Assembly (NCBI GenBank): GCA_963731615.1
Contig: CAVSWD010000008.1
Coordinates: 310,001 to 374,000 of the forward strand
Direction of reading: 5' to 3'
From: Gaiellasilicea sp963731615
GTDB lineage: Bacteria; Actinomycetota; Thermoleophilia; Gaiellales; Gaiellaceae
Length of the DNA stretch: 64,000 bases
The notes beneath the pieces were generated by a model. It was not told the origin of the DNA. It made no database searches and saw only the letters and a program-made list of their open reading frames with translations. The position numbers were made by a program, and so were the translations under genes. Shown piece after piece: positions 52,612 to 61,937 of the stretch (position 1 is the stretch's first letter; each line of letters opens with the position of its first letter).

Positions 52612-55419
52612 ATGTCCACGGCGGAACATCACACCCCGCACCACCACTCGTGGTCGCCACGACGGCCGATCCGTGCAGTCGTGCGCTGGGAGCAGCTCGT
52701 GCTCGTGCTCGCGGTCTCGCTGATACCCGCTTTCGCGATCACCGGGCTGTCGCTGCCGTTGCCGGCGGCGGTCGAGCGAATCGCAGCCGCACTCGTGCCC
52801 TGGGCCGAGGGCGCGGCCTTCTCCGAGCAGCCGGTCGCTGCCGGCGCTGCGGGCTCGATCGTGCTCACGTCGGCTGAGCGCCGGAGCGGCAGCGACGCAG
52901 CAGCTCGCCGTGACGCCGGCCGCGACGACGCGAGCGGCGGGGCCGAGTCGACGGCGCTGCCGAGCGCGACTCGCAGGGCGACATCACCGAAGCCCGCCGC
53001 GCCGGCGGCCGCCGGCGCGCGAACGACGCCGGCGGCCCCGACTGAGCGCTCGGGCACCAGGCCCGAGCAGAGCGGCGCCGGCTCCGACCCGGCCCCGACG
53101 ACTCCCGTCCTCATCGCAGTCGAGGAGCCGCGGGCAAGCGCCGCGACTCCGCCGCCGGCGACGGTCACCCAGCCGAAGCTCGACCCGTTGCCCGTGCCGG
53201 TACCCGAACCGCCTCCCGCCGTTACGCAGCCGCCGAACGTCGTGCCGGCGCCGGTGCAGCAGGTGGTCGAGCAAACGCTTGGCACGGTGGCGCAGACAAC
53301 GCAGACGACCGTCGACAACACGGTTCCCGCCTTGTCCGAGACGGTTGCTCCGGTCACCGGGATCGTCTCGAACCCGATCGGAGCCGTGGGTGGGCTTGCT
53401 CCCAGGTTCCGGCCTCGGCCCTCGTCGCGGCCCCTAGCAATGCTGCGCCGCCGCCTCGAAAGCAGCGGCGATCCGCCGCGCCTCGTCCTCCGCTTCGCCA
53501 TCTCGACGGCGATCGCACTCGCGCTCGCCGCAGCCGCAATCCTGCTCGTCGTCCGACACTTCGACACGGTGCAGGCCGAACGGGGAGCAACTGCGCAGGC
53601 ACGCGTCCTGGCGAGCACCGTTCTCCGCGAGTCGCTCGAGGCATCGGATTTCGTGGCCCCGGTCACGGGTCCGCGGCGCTCGACCCTCGATGAGCTCTTC
53701 GCGAACCGGGTGCTCGACGAAGGCGTCGTGCTCGCTGCACTCGTCACCGACGACGGCACGATCGCCTACAGCACCGACCACCGCCTCGTCGGCTCCCGCC
53801 TGCCGCAGCCCGAGCACGTCCGCGAGGCGCGCCGCGGGATCGTTCGCGGCGACGTCACGACCGTCGGTTCCGGCGATCGTGAGCTGAAGGCTCTGCGCAC
53901 CTACGCGCCGGTGGCCGTCCCCGGCGGCACAGGCGTCGTCGTCATCTACCAGGACTACGCCCCGATCGCCCGGGCGGCGAACGCCACCTTCCTGCCAGTG
54001 GCGGGCATCTTCGAGGTCGCCCTCATTCTTCTCTTCATTGCCCTCGTCCCGATCCTCCGTCGCGTCACACTGCGGCTGCGGCGGCAGATGGACGAAATCC
54101 AACGCCGGGCTGACTACGACGAGCTGACGGGGCTTCCGAACCGGACGCTCTTCAAGGCGCGCATCGAGGATGCGATCGACGCTTCCGAGCCGGCGGGGAG
54201 CGCCGTCATGGTGATGCTGCTCGACGTCGACCGGTTCAAGGAGGTCAACGACGCCCTCGGCCACGACACGGGTGACCTGCTTCTCCGGCAGCTGAGCTCG
54301 CGGCTGGCAGCCTTGTGCGAGGGCGAGGCTGCAGCTCGGCTCGGTGGTGACGAGTTCGGGATCCTGCTCCTGGACGCCTCGATCGACGAGGCGATGCGGC
54401 TCGCCGACCGGATCCATGGGTCGCTGGAGAGCCCGTTCGACCTGCAAGGCTTCTCGCTCGAGATCGCGACGAGCATCGGCATTGCCGTCCACCGCGAGCA
54501 CGGCGACGACGCCGAGACGCTGCTCCAGCATGCTGACGTGGCGATGTACCTGGCGAAAGCGGCTCATGAGGGCACGGCCGTCTACGACGCCGAGCAGGAC
54601 ACGAACGACAAGGCCCGGCTCGTGCTCGCAGGCGAGCTGCGACGCGCAATCGAAAACGACGAGCTCGTCGTCCACTACCAGCCCAAGGCCGAGCTCGAGA
54701 CCGGCCGGATCGTGGGAGTCGAGGCGCTCGTGCGCTGGCTGCATCCCGAGCGGGGCTTCATCCCTCCGAACGACTTCATCCCGATCGCTGAACGAACCGG
54801 CCTGATCAAGCCGCTGAGCCTCTACGTGCTCGCCGCCGCGGTCGTGCAGTGCCGCCGGTGGTCGGACGACGGGCTCGACCTCCACGTCGCGGTCAACCTG
54901 ACCATCCCGGACCTGCTCGACCTGGAGCTACCGGACCGGATCTCGGTGCTGCTCGAGGAGACCGGCGTCGCGGCGGAGCAGCTCGAGCTCGAGCTCACCG
55001 AGACCACGCTTCTCGCCGACCCGTCCCGCGTCTGTCAGGTCCTCGATCGTCTGAATGCGATGGGCGTGCGGCTTGCGATCGACGACTTCGGCACCGGCTA
55101 CTCCTCGCTCGCCTACCTGAAGCGCCTGCCCGTCCAGACGATCAAGATCGACCGCTCGTTCGTGATCGACATGCTGGAGAACAGCAGCGACGCGGCGATC
55201 GTGCGCTCGACGATCGATTTGGCCCGCAACCTCGGCCTGCGGGTCGTCGCGGAGGGCGTCGAGAACATGGCGGCGTGGGAGCTCCTCCGCCAGCAGGGCT
55301 GCACGCTCGCGCAGGGCTACATGATCAGCAGGCCGGCGCCGGCCGACGAGCTCGCCGACCTGCTCGCGGAGCGCGGCGCGACAAGGCGCCGCAAGCGCGC
55401 CGTCGTGGGTCAGAGCTAG
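52612..55419 (+). CDS. Membrane diguanylate cyclase/phosphodiesterase (GGDEF-EAL)
   Basis: The single frame encodes 935 residues. A first membrane helix (LVLVLAVSLIPAFAITGLSL) and about 220 Pro/Ala/Thr-rich residues come first. A second helix (FAISTAIALALAAAAILLVV) follows, then an extracellular sensor, a third helix (FEVALILLFIALVPIL), and a GGDEF domain with the intact motif at 578-582 in ARLGGDEFGILL. The EAL domain has EAL at 704-706 in GRIVGVEALVRWLHPERGFI and IDDFGTGYSSLAYLKRLPVQ, so both cyclic-di-GMP synthesis and hydrolysis look possible. The first 276 residues are unlike the rest and could be a separate exported gene (see findings). Confidence 0.93.
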   Translation: MSTAEHHTPHHHSWSPRRPIRAVVRWEQLVLVLAVSLIPAFAITGLSLPLPAAVERIAAALVPWAEGAAFSEQPVAAGAAGSIVLTSAERRSGSDAAARRDAGRDDASGGAESTALPSATRRATSPKPAAPAAAGARTTPAAPTERSGTRPEQSGAGSDPAPTTPVLIAVEEPRASAATPPPATVTQPKLDPLPVPVPEPPPAVTQPPNVVPAPVQQVVEQTLGTVAQTTQTTVDNTVPALSETVAPVTGIVSNPIGAVGGLAPRFRPRPSSRPLAMLRRRLESSGDPPRLVLRFAISTAIALALAAAAILLVVRHFDTVQAERGATAQARVLASTVLRESLEASDFVAPVTGPRRSTLDELFANRVLDEGVVLAALVTDDGTIAYSTDHRLVGSRLPQPEHVREARRGIVRGDVTTVGSGDRELKALRTYAPVAVPGGTGVVVIYQDYAPIARAANATFLPVAGIFEVALILLFIALVPILRRVTLRLRRQMDEIQRRADYDELTGLPNRTLFKARIEDAIDASEPAGSAVMVMLLDVDRFKEVNDALGHDTGDLLLRQLSSRLAALCEGEAAARLGGDEFGILLLDASIDEAMRLADRIHGSLESPFDLQGFSLEIATSIGIAVHREHGDDAETLLQHADVAMYLAKAAHEGTAVYDAEQDTNDKARLVLAGELRRAIENDELVVHYQPKAELETGRIVGVEALVRWLHPERGFIPPNDFIPIAERTGLIKPLSLYVLAAAVVQCRRWSDDGLDLHVAVNLTIPDLLDLELPDRISVLLEETGVAAEQLELELTETTLLADPSRVCQVLDRLNAMGVRLAIDDFGTGYSSLAYLKRLPVQTIKIDRSFVIDMLENSSDAAIVRSTIDLARNLGLRVVAEGVENMAAWELLRQQGCTLAQGYMISRPAPADELADLLAERGATRRRKRAVVGQS

Positions 55420-56090
55420 TCGACGAGCTTGTAGCCCACCCCCCACACGTTGACAACGAAGCGGTCGCCCGACACGCGCTCGAGCTTGTGCCGCAGGCGC
55501 GAGACGTGCGAGTCGAGCGTGCGCGTCCGCGTGAACGAGCGGTAGCCCCAGACGTCGCGCAGGAGCTCGTCCTTCGTGTAGACGCGGTGCGGCTCCTCTG
55601 CGAGCGCCGAGAGCAGGTCGAACTCCTTGCCGGCGAGGTGGACGGCCTCGCCGTGGACGGTCACCACCCGTGCGAGCCGGTCGACCGCGAGCTCGCCGAT
55701 CTCGATCCGGTCCGGAGGTGAGGGCGCGGTTCGTCTCAACACGGCGCGGATGCGGGCCAGGAGCTCGTCGTAGACGACGGGGCGCGGCAGGTAGTCGTCG
55801 GCGCCCCGTTGAAAGGCGCGTACGCGGTCGACGGCGTCGGCCTCCTCGGGCCCGAGCACGATCACCGGCACGTTCCGGTTCCACGTTCGCCCCGGCTCAC
55901 CCTCGCGAAGCCGCGCGCAGAGGTCGAGCTCGGCGCAGAGGATGAGATCGGGACGCGTCCGTTCGGCGAGGGCGAGCGCCTCGCCGCCGAACGCCGCCTG
56001 CAGGACGTGGAAGCCGTCGCTCGCGAGTTGACGCTCGAGGTAGCCGCGAATCGCGGGCTCCGGCTCGGCGAGGAGCAACGCGGCTGTCAT
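55416..56090 (-). CDS. OmpR-type response regulator with a degenerate receiver
   Basis: This is a 224-residue protein from the ATG at 56090. The winged-helix output domain is intact: LAGKEFDLLSALAEEPHRVY and LDSHVSRLRHKLERVSGDRF, with VNVWGVGYKLVD. In the receiver the aspartate pocket is replaced (LLLAEPEPAIRGYL), the phospho-acceptor position reads DLILCAELD, and the conserved Lys is Arg in YLPRPVVYDELL. It is therefore unlikely to be phosphorylated in the ordinary way. It overlaps the end of the GGDEF-EAL gene by 4 bases, convergently. Confidence 0.88.
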   Translation of the reverse strand: MTAALLLAEPEPAIRGYLERQLASDGFHVLQAAFGGEALALAERTRPDLILCAELDLCARLREGEPGRTWNRNVPVIVLGPEEADAVDRVRAFQRGADDYLPRPVVYDELLARIRAVLRRTAPSPPDRIEIGELAVDRLARVVTVHGEAVHLAGKEFDLLSALAEEPHRVYTKDELLRDVWGYRSFTRTRTLDSHVSRLRHKLERVSGDRFVVNVWGVGYKLVD

Positions 56091-56127
56091 GCTTGCGACG
56101 CTAGCAACGCGCGGAGAGAGCGACCAG

Positions 56128-57063
56128 ATGTCCTTTCCAACGATTCTGCGACGATCGATCCCCACCTGTCTCGTGCTGACGGTGCCGGTTGCGGTCGCGG
56201 CCACAGGAGGCTGGCAGAGCCACGCGCCGGCGCCCGAGCCACGCACCGAGGTCGCCGCCGGCGTCGCCCGCGGCGAGATCGTCGTCGTCGGCGGCTTCAT
56301 CGCGAACGGCGGCAACTCGGCGCGCGTCGACGCCTACTCGATCACGCGCGGGAGCTGGCGTCGCCTGCCCGACCTGCCCGTCGCCGTCGACCATGCCGCG
56401 GGAACAAGCGCCAACGGGAACGTCTACGTCGTCGGCGGCTATGGCGGCGACCGCGCACCGCTGAAGACCACGTTCGTGCTCGGCGCCGACGAGAGGTGGC
56501 GGCAGCTCGCGGCCATGCCGGACGCGCGCGCGGCCGCCGCCGCGGCGATCGCGCGCGGGAAGCTCTACGTGCTCGGCGGCATCGACGGGCGCCGGTCGCT
56601 CGCCCGGATCGCCTTCGCGCTCGACCTGAAGACGGGCCGCTGGTCGCGCATCCCGGGCCCCTCACCCCGCGAGCACCTGGCCGCTGCGGCCTCCAGCACG
56701 CGTGTGTTCGCGCTCGCCGGCCGCAGCGCCGGGATCGACACCAACACGGCGCTTTTCCAGGCCTACGACCCGGCCACGAAGCGCTGGACTCGGCTCGCTC
56801 CTGTGCCGCAGGCTCGCGGCGGCACCGGCGCGACGTTCGTCAACGGCCGCATCGTCTCGATCGGCGGCGAACGCCCGCAGGGAACGATCCGCTCGGTCTA
56901 CGCCTACGAGCTGGAGACCCGCCGCTGGAGCCGCCTCGCCGATCTCCCGTCGCCGCGGCACGGGCTCGGCGTCGTCGCGCACGCGGGGAGGGTCTACGCG
57001 GTCGCCGGTGGCCCCGAGCCCGGCCTGACCGTCAGCGGCGCGCTCGAGTCGCTGCGCCCCTAG
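56128..57063 (+). CDS. Secreted Kelch-repeat beta-propeller protein
   Basis: From the ATG at 56128 after GGAGAGAG, 311 residues. A signal-like helix (TCLVLTVPVAVAATG) is followed by six Kelch-type repeats. Each shows a pair of Gly followed by conserved Tyr/Trp, such as EIVVVGGFIANGGNSARVDA, NVYVVGGYGGDRAPL, KLYVLGGIDGRRSLARI and RIVSIGGERPQGTIRSV. Kelch propellers bind proteins or sugars; no catalytic residues are visible. It ends 5 bases before the 3' end of the convergent ABC1 kinase gene. Confidence 0.83.
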   Translation: MSFPTILRRSIPTCLVLTVPVAVAATGGWQSHAPAPEPRTEVAAGVARGEIVVVGGFIANGGNSARVDAYSITRGSWRRLPDLPVAVDHAAGTSANGNVYVVGGYGGDRAPLKTTFVLGADERWRQLAAMPDARAAAAAAIARGKLYVLGGIDGRRSLARIAFALDLKTGRWSRIPGPSPREHLAAAASSTRVFALAGRSAGIDTNTALFQAYDPATKRWTRLAPVPQARGGTGATFVNGRIVSIGGERPQGTIRSVYAYELETRRWSRLADLPSPRHGLGVVAHAGRVYAVAGGPEPGLTVSGALESLRP

Positions 57064-57068
57064 GAGGG

Positions 57069-58739
57069 CTAGAGCCGTCCGGAGCGCAGGACGCCGACGA
57101 GCAGCCACGCGCCGAGCACGCCCGAGAAGACGAAGCCGATCACCGAGAGGAAGTGGATCCCGAAGATCTGCGGGCCCTCGGTGGCGAGGATGCCGATCAT
57201 CGAGGAGCCGAGCAGCCCGCCCGCCACGACGAGCGCGACGACGAGCCGGTTGATCCCGACGTCGAGCTTGTGCATGAACTCGTCCAGGCCCTTGTGCACG
57301 AAGCCGACCTCGATCTGGCCGTCGCGGATCTCCTGCAGCACGTCGTGGAGCTGGTACGGCAGCTCGCGCGCGATCCCGGCGAGCTCGCGGCCCTCCTTTT
57401 GCGCCCGCTGCGCCAGCCGCCTGGGCGTGAAGCGCTCGAGCATCAGCGCCCGCGCGTACGGGCTGGCGACCTCGAAGACGTTGAAGTCGGGATACAGGTC
57501 GACGCCGACGCCACCGAGGGTCGCGATCGCCTTGTCGAGCAGGACGAACCGCGTCGGCAGGTGGAGGTTCATCGAGTAGATCAGCCCGAAGCCCTCGCGG
57601 ATCACCTGGACCGGGTCGATCTCGGCGAGGCTGGCGCCGTAGTAGCGGTAGAAGAGCTCGCGGAGCGCGGTGCGAAACTCCTCCTCCCGCTCCGGCGGAT
57701 AGCGGACGCCTAGCTCGGCGAGCCGGCGCGGCAGGGCGTCGACGTTCTCGGTCGCGGCGTCGATGAAGAGCCGCGTCAGCCGCGTCATGTCCTCGTCGGT
57801 CAGCTTGCCGACGAGCCCGAAGTCGACGAGCCCGATCCGGGCGCCGTCCAGCACGAGCACATTGGCGGGATGCGGGTCGCCGTGGAAGAAGCCGTGCCGG
57901 AAGATCATCTCCATCCAGGTCTGGGTGACCCGGTAGGCGAGGTCGCGCCGCTCCTCGAGCGAGGTCGTGTCGAAATCGAGATCTGCGAGCTGGACTCCTT
58001 CGAGGAACTCCAGCGTCAGCATCCGCGTGCCGCAGTACGTCCAGTAGACCTTCGGGACGACGACGTGGTCGGAGTCGGCGAAGTTGCGCCGGAAGGTGTC
58101 GGCGTTCCGCGCTTCGAGCTTGTAGTCGAGCTCCTGCCGGATGAAGCGCGCGAACTCGTCCACGAGCTCGTGCGCGTCGATGAAGTCGAGCGCCCGCACG
58201 CGCTCCTTGATCATCCGCGCCGCCTGGTAGAGGAGTTGGAGGTCGGACTCGATCTGGCGCGGCGCGTTCGGCCGCTGCACCTTGACGGCGACCTCGTCGC
58301 CGTTCGGCAGCATCGCGCGATGCACCTGGCCGATCGACGCGGCGGCCAGCGGTGTCTCGTCGAAGCGGAGGAACGCCTGCTCCAGCGTCAGACCGAGCTC
58401 GGCCTCGACCACCGCCCGCACCTGAGCGAAGGGGAACGGGCGCACGTCGTCTTGGAGGCTGCGCAGCTCGGCGACGATGTCGGGCGGGACGACGTCCGGC
58501 CGGGTCGAGAGCAGCTGCCCGAACTTGACGAAGGTCGGCCCCAGCTCGTCGAGCATCTCGCGCAGGTGCCGGCCGCGATCCGAGCCGGTCACAGCCGGGA
58601 TCGCCTCACCCCGCGCCGACCAGGGCAGCAGATCGGTGAGCTTGTGCCGCTCGAAGAAGTAGCCGAACCCGTGCCGGACCGCGACCTGCGCGATCTCGGA
58701 CAAGCGGCCGATCTTGCGGGTGCGCGGACGCGTCGCCAT
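57069..58739 (-). CDS. ABC1/UbiB family atypical protein kinase
   Basis: From the ATG at 58739, 556 residues. The KxGQ motif is in GPTFVKFGQLLSTRPDVVPP, with the Ala-rich nucleotide loop in LAAASIGQVHRAMLPNGDEV and AVKVQRPNAPRQIESDLQLL. HGFFHGDPHPANVLVLDGAR and IGLVDFGLVGKL supply the catalytic and Mg-binding Asp residues. Two membrane helices close the C-terminus. UbiB-family kinases support isoprenoid quinone synthesis or lipid metabolism. It is divergent to the antiporter gene. Confidence 0.92.
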   Translation of the reverse strand: MATRPRTRKIGRLSEIAQVAVRHGFGYFFERHKLTDLLPWSARGEAIPAVTGSDRGRHLREMLDELGPTFVKFGQLLSTRPDVVPPDIVAELRSLQDDVRPFPFAQVRAVVEAELGLTLEQAFLRFDETPLAAASIGQVHRAMLPNGDEVAVKVQRPNAPRQIESDLQLLYQAARMIKERVRALDFIDAHELVDEFARFIRQELDYKLEARNADTFRRNFADSDHVVVPKVYWTYCGTRMLTLEFLEGVQLADLDFDTTSLEERRDLAYRVTQTWMEMIFRHGFFHGDPHPANVLVLDGARIGLVDFGLVGKLTDEDMTRLTRLFIDAATENVDALPRRLAELGVRYPPEREEEFRTALRELFYRYYGASLAEIDPVQVIREGFGLIYSMNLHLPTRFVLLDKAIATLGGVGVDLYPDFNVFEVASPYARALMLERFTPRRLAQRAQKEGRELAGIARELPYQLHDVLQEIRDGQIEVGFVHKGLDEFMHKLDVGINRLVVALVVAGGLLGSSMIGILATEGPQIFGIHFLSVIGFVFSGVLGAWLLVGVLRSGRL

Positions 58740-58791
58740 CCAACCAGTGTTCCACGCGACAGCGCCAACTCCCACCGGGAAAGATGCAGGT

Positions 58792-60249
58792 GTGGACGAA
58801 GGCTTGGTGATCCTGCTCGTCGGCACGGTGCTCGCGGCCAGCATCGTGGTCGCGCTGGGCGCAGCACGGACGGGCATGCCGGTGCTTGTCGCCTTCCTCG
58901 GTCTCGGGATGCTGCTCGGCTCCGACGGTCCCGGCGGCGTCGAGTTCGACGACGCGGAGCTCGCCAGAAGAGTCGGTACCGTCGGGCTCGCACTGATCCT
59001 CTACGAGGGCGGCCTGCAGACGTCGTGGCGGCGATTGCGGGAGATCGCAGTCGCGGCGGCGCTCTTGAGCACCGTCGGCGTCATCGTCAGCGCCGTTCTC
59101 ACCGGCGGCGCCGCGTACACGCTCTTCGACGTCACCTGGCTCGAGGCCGTTCTGCTCGGAGCAGTCGTCGCAGCGACGGACGCGGCCGCGGTCTTCGCGA
59201 CCCTTCGCTTCACGCACATCCGCCGTCGGCTCGCACGCACGCTCGAGGCGGAGTCGGGCGGCAACGACCCGATGGGGATCGCACTGACGCTGGGCCTGAT
59301 CGCCTGGATCGAACGGCCTGGCGACTACGGCATCGACGACCTGACGCTCCTGATCGTGCAGCAGCTCGGGCTCGGACTCATCGTCGGCGTCGCGCTCGGC
59401 GCAGTGGCCTCGTGGGTGTTCGGGCGCCTGCCCAACTCGATCGGCAGCTTCACGCCCGTCGCGTCGATCGCCGCGGGCGCGCTCTCGTTCGGCGCCGCGG
59501 ACGTGATCGGCGGCAGCGGCTTCCTCGCCGTCTATCTCGTCGGCCTCGCCGTCGGCAGCACCCCGTCCCGCTACCGCCGCCAGCTCGCCGCGTTCCACGA
59601 GGGTCTCGCCTTCCTCGCGCAGGTGGCGCTCTTCATCGTCTTCGGCCTGCTCGTATTCCCGAGTGAGTTGCGGGAGGTCGCTCTGCCCGGACTCGCGCTG
59701 GCCGTGTTGCTGCTGCTCGTGATCAGGCCGGCTGCGGTCTGGGCCTCGACCGCGTGGCTGTCCGGCTTCTCGGCCCGAGACAGGCTGCTGCTCGGCTGGG
59801 CGGGGCTCCGCGGCGCCGTTCCAATCGTGCTCGCGAGCTTCGTCCTCTCGTCCGACGTCCAGCCTGCGAACACGATCTTCAACGCCGTCTTCTTCGTCGT
59901 CGTCGTCTCGGCGATCGTGCAGGGCTCCACGCTCGAGTGGGTCGCCGGGCGGCTCGGCCTACTCACCGCCGCACCCCCCGCCGACGCACCGATCGAGGTC
60001 GGCCACCTCAGCCAGCTCGACCTCGTCGACTTCGCCGTCACCGCGAACCATGCGATCGCGGGCTCGCACGTGCGCGAGCTCGGCCTGCCGCGCAGCGCGC
60101 TGATCGCGGCGATCACACGGGGCGACGACACGATCCCGCCGCGGGGCGGCACCGTCGTCGAGGTGGGAGACCGCCTCTTCGTCCTCGTCCCGCACGCGAT
60201 GCGCGCGGATCTGGAGGACGTCTTCTCACGCTGGCGCCGGCTCGTCTAG
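58792..60249 (+). CDS. CPA1/NhaP2-type cation-proton antiporter with C-terminal TrkA-C-like domain
   Basis: From the GTG at 58792, 485 residues. About 12 membrane helices with GMPVLVAFLGLGMLLGSDGP, LILYEGGLQTSWRRLREIAV, AVVAATDAAAVFATLRF (the TD region) and LEAESGGNDPMGIALTLGLI (the ND pair of the ion site). After the membrane part comes a short soluble domain containing VTANHAIAGSHVRELGLPRS and the TrkA-C-like GTVVEVGDRLFVLVPHAMRA. This fits K+/H+ or Na+/H+ exchangers of the NhaP2 type. Ion choice is not fixed by sequence. Its end overlaps the hydrolase gene by 4 bases, convergently. Confidence 0.9.
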   Translation: MDEGLVILLVGTVLAASIVVALGAARTGMPVLVAFLGLGMLLGSDGPGGVEFDDAELARRVGTVGLALILYEGGLQTSWRRLREIAVAAALLSTVGVIVSAVLTGGAAYTLFDVTWLEAVLLGAVVAATDAAAVFATLRFTHIRRRLARTLEAESGGNDPMGIALTLGLIAWIERPGDYGIDDLTLLIVQQLGLGLIVGVALGAVASWVFGRLPNSIGSFTPVASIAAGALSFGAADVIGGSGFLAVYLVGLAVGSTPSRYRRQLAAFHEGLAFLAQVALFIVFGLLVFPSELREVALPGLALAVLLLLVIRPAAVWASTAWLSGFSARDRLLLGWAGLRGAVPIVLASFVLSSDVQPANTIFNAVFFVVVVSAIVQGSTLEWVAGRLGLLTAAPPADAPIEVGHLSQLDLVDFAVTANHAIAGSHVRELGLPRSALIAAITRGDDTIPPRGGTVVEVGDRLFVLVPHAMRADLEDVFSRWRRLV

Positions 60250-60980
60250 AGGCTGCGACGAACATCGCGTGTTGCCAACTCATCCAGGACCGCGGCCGTC
60301 GTGGCTGGTTCGCTCAGCTGCGGGTCGTGGACAGAAACGAGCTCGCGGTACAACCAGCCCTCACGCTGTGCCCGAGCGGCCATCGGCGCGATTGGGTCGC
60401 CGCCGAGATCGTGGCTGAGATCGCCGCTGGTGCAACGCACGAACGCGCGGGGTAAAAGTTCGAGCGCGCCGGAAAGACTGATTGATTCGCTGAAGCAGGC
60501 CAGAGGCTGACTCCCGATCCGGTTGACGTACCGGGCTCGTTCGCCCTCGGCGACCGAGCCCTCGGGTGGCAGCAGCGCGACTGGCATGCTCACTCGCCAA
60601 CCGTCGCCGTGCTCCTTCGCAGACGCACGTGCGAGCGCAACGAACTCATCGGGCAGGAGATCGAAGGCCGACTGACCGTCGGATGGCACCAAGGCGTCGA
60701 CGTAGACGACCAGTCTGATCCGCTCGGGGACCCGGTCGGCGGCCCCGGTGACCGGCATGCCGCCGTAACTGTGCCCGCACAGGATCACATCGTCGAGATC
60801 CTCCAGCTCGAGCACCGCGACGATGTCCTGCACGTGGGTGGCCAGTCCCACGCCCTGCCCACCCAAGTGTGCGCGCTCGCCCATCCCCGTCAGCGTTGGC
60901 GTGAAGACCTCGTGGCCCCGCTCACGGAGCTTTCGGGCGACCGGTGTCCATTCCCAGCCACCGCCCCAACCACCGTGCAC
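60246..60980 (-). CDS. Alpha/beta hydrolase
   Basis: This is a 244-residue protein as read. HGGWGGGWEWTPVARKLRER (oxyanion part), VFTPTLTGMGERAHL, the nucleophile motif ILCGHSYGGMPVTGAADRVP with Ser, and YVDALVPSDGQSAFDLLPDE follow the fold; the last His is in VSVHDPQLSEPATTAAVL. The apparent GTG start cuts off the usual first strand (FVIV). A single base deletion upstream at about 61000 would restore an ATG 11 codons earlier. Relatives are called salicylate esterase or haloperoxidase-like enzymes; substrate unknown. Confidence 0.82.
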   Translation of the reverse strand: MHGGWGGGWEWTPVARKLRERGHEVFTPTLTGMGERAHLGGQGVGLATHVQDIVAVLELEDLDDVILCGHSYGGMPVTGAADRVPERIRLVVYVDALVPSDGQSAFDLLPDEFVALARASAKEHGDGWRVSMPVALLPPEGSVAEGERARYVNRIGSQPLACFSESISLSGALELLPRAFVRCTSGDLSHDLGGDPIAPMAARAQREGWLYRELVSVHDPQLSEPATTAAVLDELATRDVRRSL

Positions 60981-61013
60981 GATGACGAAGGACGCGATCT
61001 CCGCATTCTCTAC

Positions 61014-61937
61014 CTAACGAGCGGCCTCGACGAGCGTCAGCGCCAGGACGGCCTTCGCGGTGTGGAGCCTGTTCTCGGCCTCGTCCCAGACCGCACTCCG
61101 CGGCCCGTAGAGCACGTCGGCGGCGATCTCCTCGCCCGGGTGGGCCGGCAGGCAGTGAAGGACGATCGCGTCCGGCGATCGGCTCGCCGCGAGCAGCGTC
61201 GTGTCGACGGTGTAGCCCGCGAATGCCCGCAGGCGCTCGTCCCGCTCTGCTCCTGCCCCATGCTCGTCCAGACGTCGGTGACGAGAACGTGGGCACCGCG
61301 AGCGGCGTCGCTCGGGTCCGCGCACGACCTCCACGTCGGCCGAGGCTCATAGCCGGGCGGGCTCGCGCAGACGAACGTCGCGCCGAGAAGCTCACACGCT
61401 TCGGCGAGCGAGGCGCAGACGTTGTTGCCGTCGCCGATCCACGCGACGCGGATGCCGTGCAGGGTGCCGAATCGCTCGCGGATCGTCTGGAGATCGGCGA
61501 GCGCCTGCAGCGGATGTGCCTCGTCGGTGAGCGCGTTCAGCACCGGCACTGCCCGCGACGGCCGCGAACGCCTCGACCTCGGCGTGCTCGTGTGTCCGGA
61601 TCGCGAGCGCGTCGAGGTAGCGGCCGAGCACCCGGGCCGTGTCCTCGATCGACTCGCCTCGCGCCAGCTGCAGCTCGTCGCCGGGGAGCGCCACCGCCGT
61701 CGCGCCGAGGTGCGCCGCCGCGACCTCGAGCGAGACGCGGGTGCGGGTCGAGTGCTTGCGAAAGAGCAGGCCGAGCGTCCGGCTCTCGAGCAGCCGGTGC
61801 GGCTCGCGGAGACGCTGCTTCGCCTTCAGCTCGTCCGCGAGGTCGAGCGCGGCTTCGAGCTCGGCCGCCGCCCAGTCTGCGACCCGCAAGAGCGAGCGTC
61901 CGCGGAGGTCGACGGCGAGTGGAGCGGGCAGCGCCAC
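61014..61937 (-). CDS. argF: Ornithine carbamoyltransferase, two frameshifts
   Basis: This is about 305 residues. The carbamoyl-phosphate motif is intact in LLFRKHSTRTRVSLEVAAAH, followed by GDELQLARGESIEDTARVLG. The frame shifts near 61550 and near 61255, and the other frames continue with PVLNALTDEAHPLQALADLQ, AWIGDGNNVCASLAEACELL, and VLHCLPAHPGEEIAADVLYG (the ornithine-side HCLP motif). GTG start overlaps the argD stop by one base. It forms citrulline from ornithine and carbamoyl phosphate. Confidence 0.9.
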
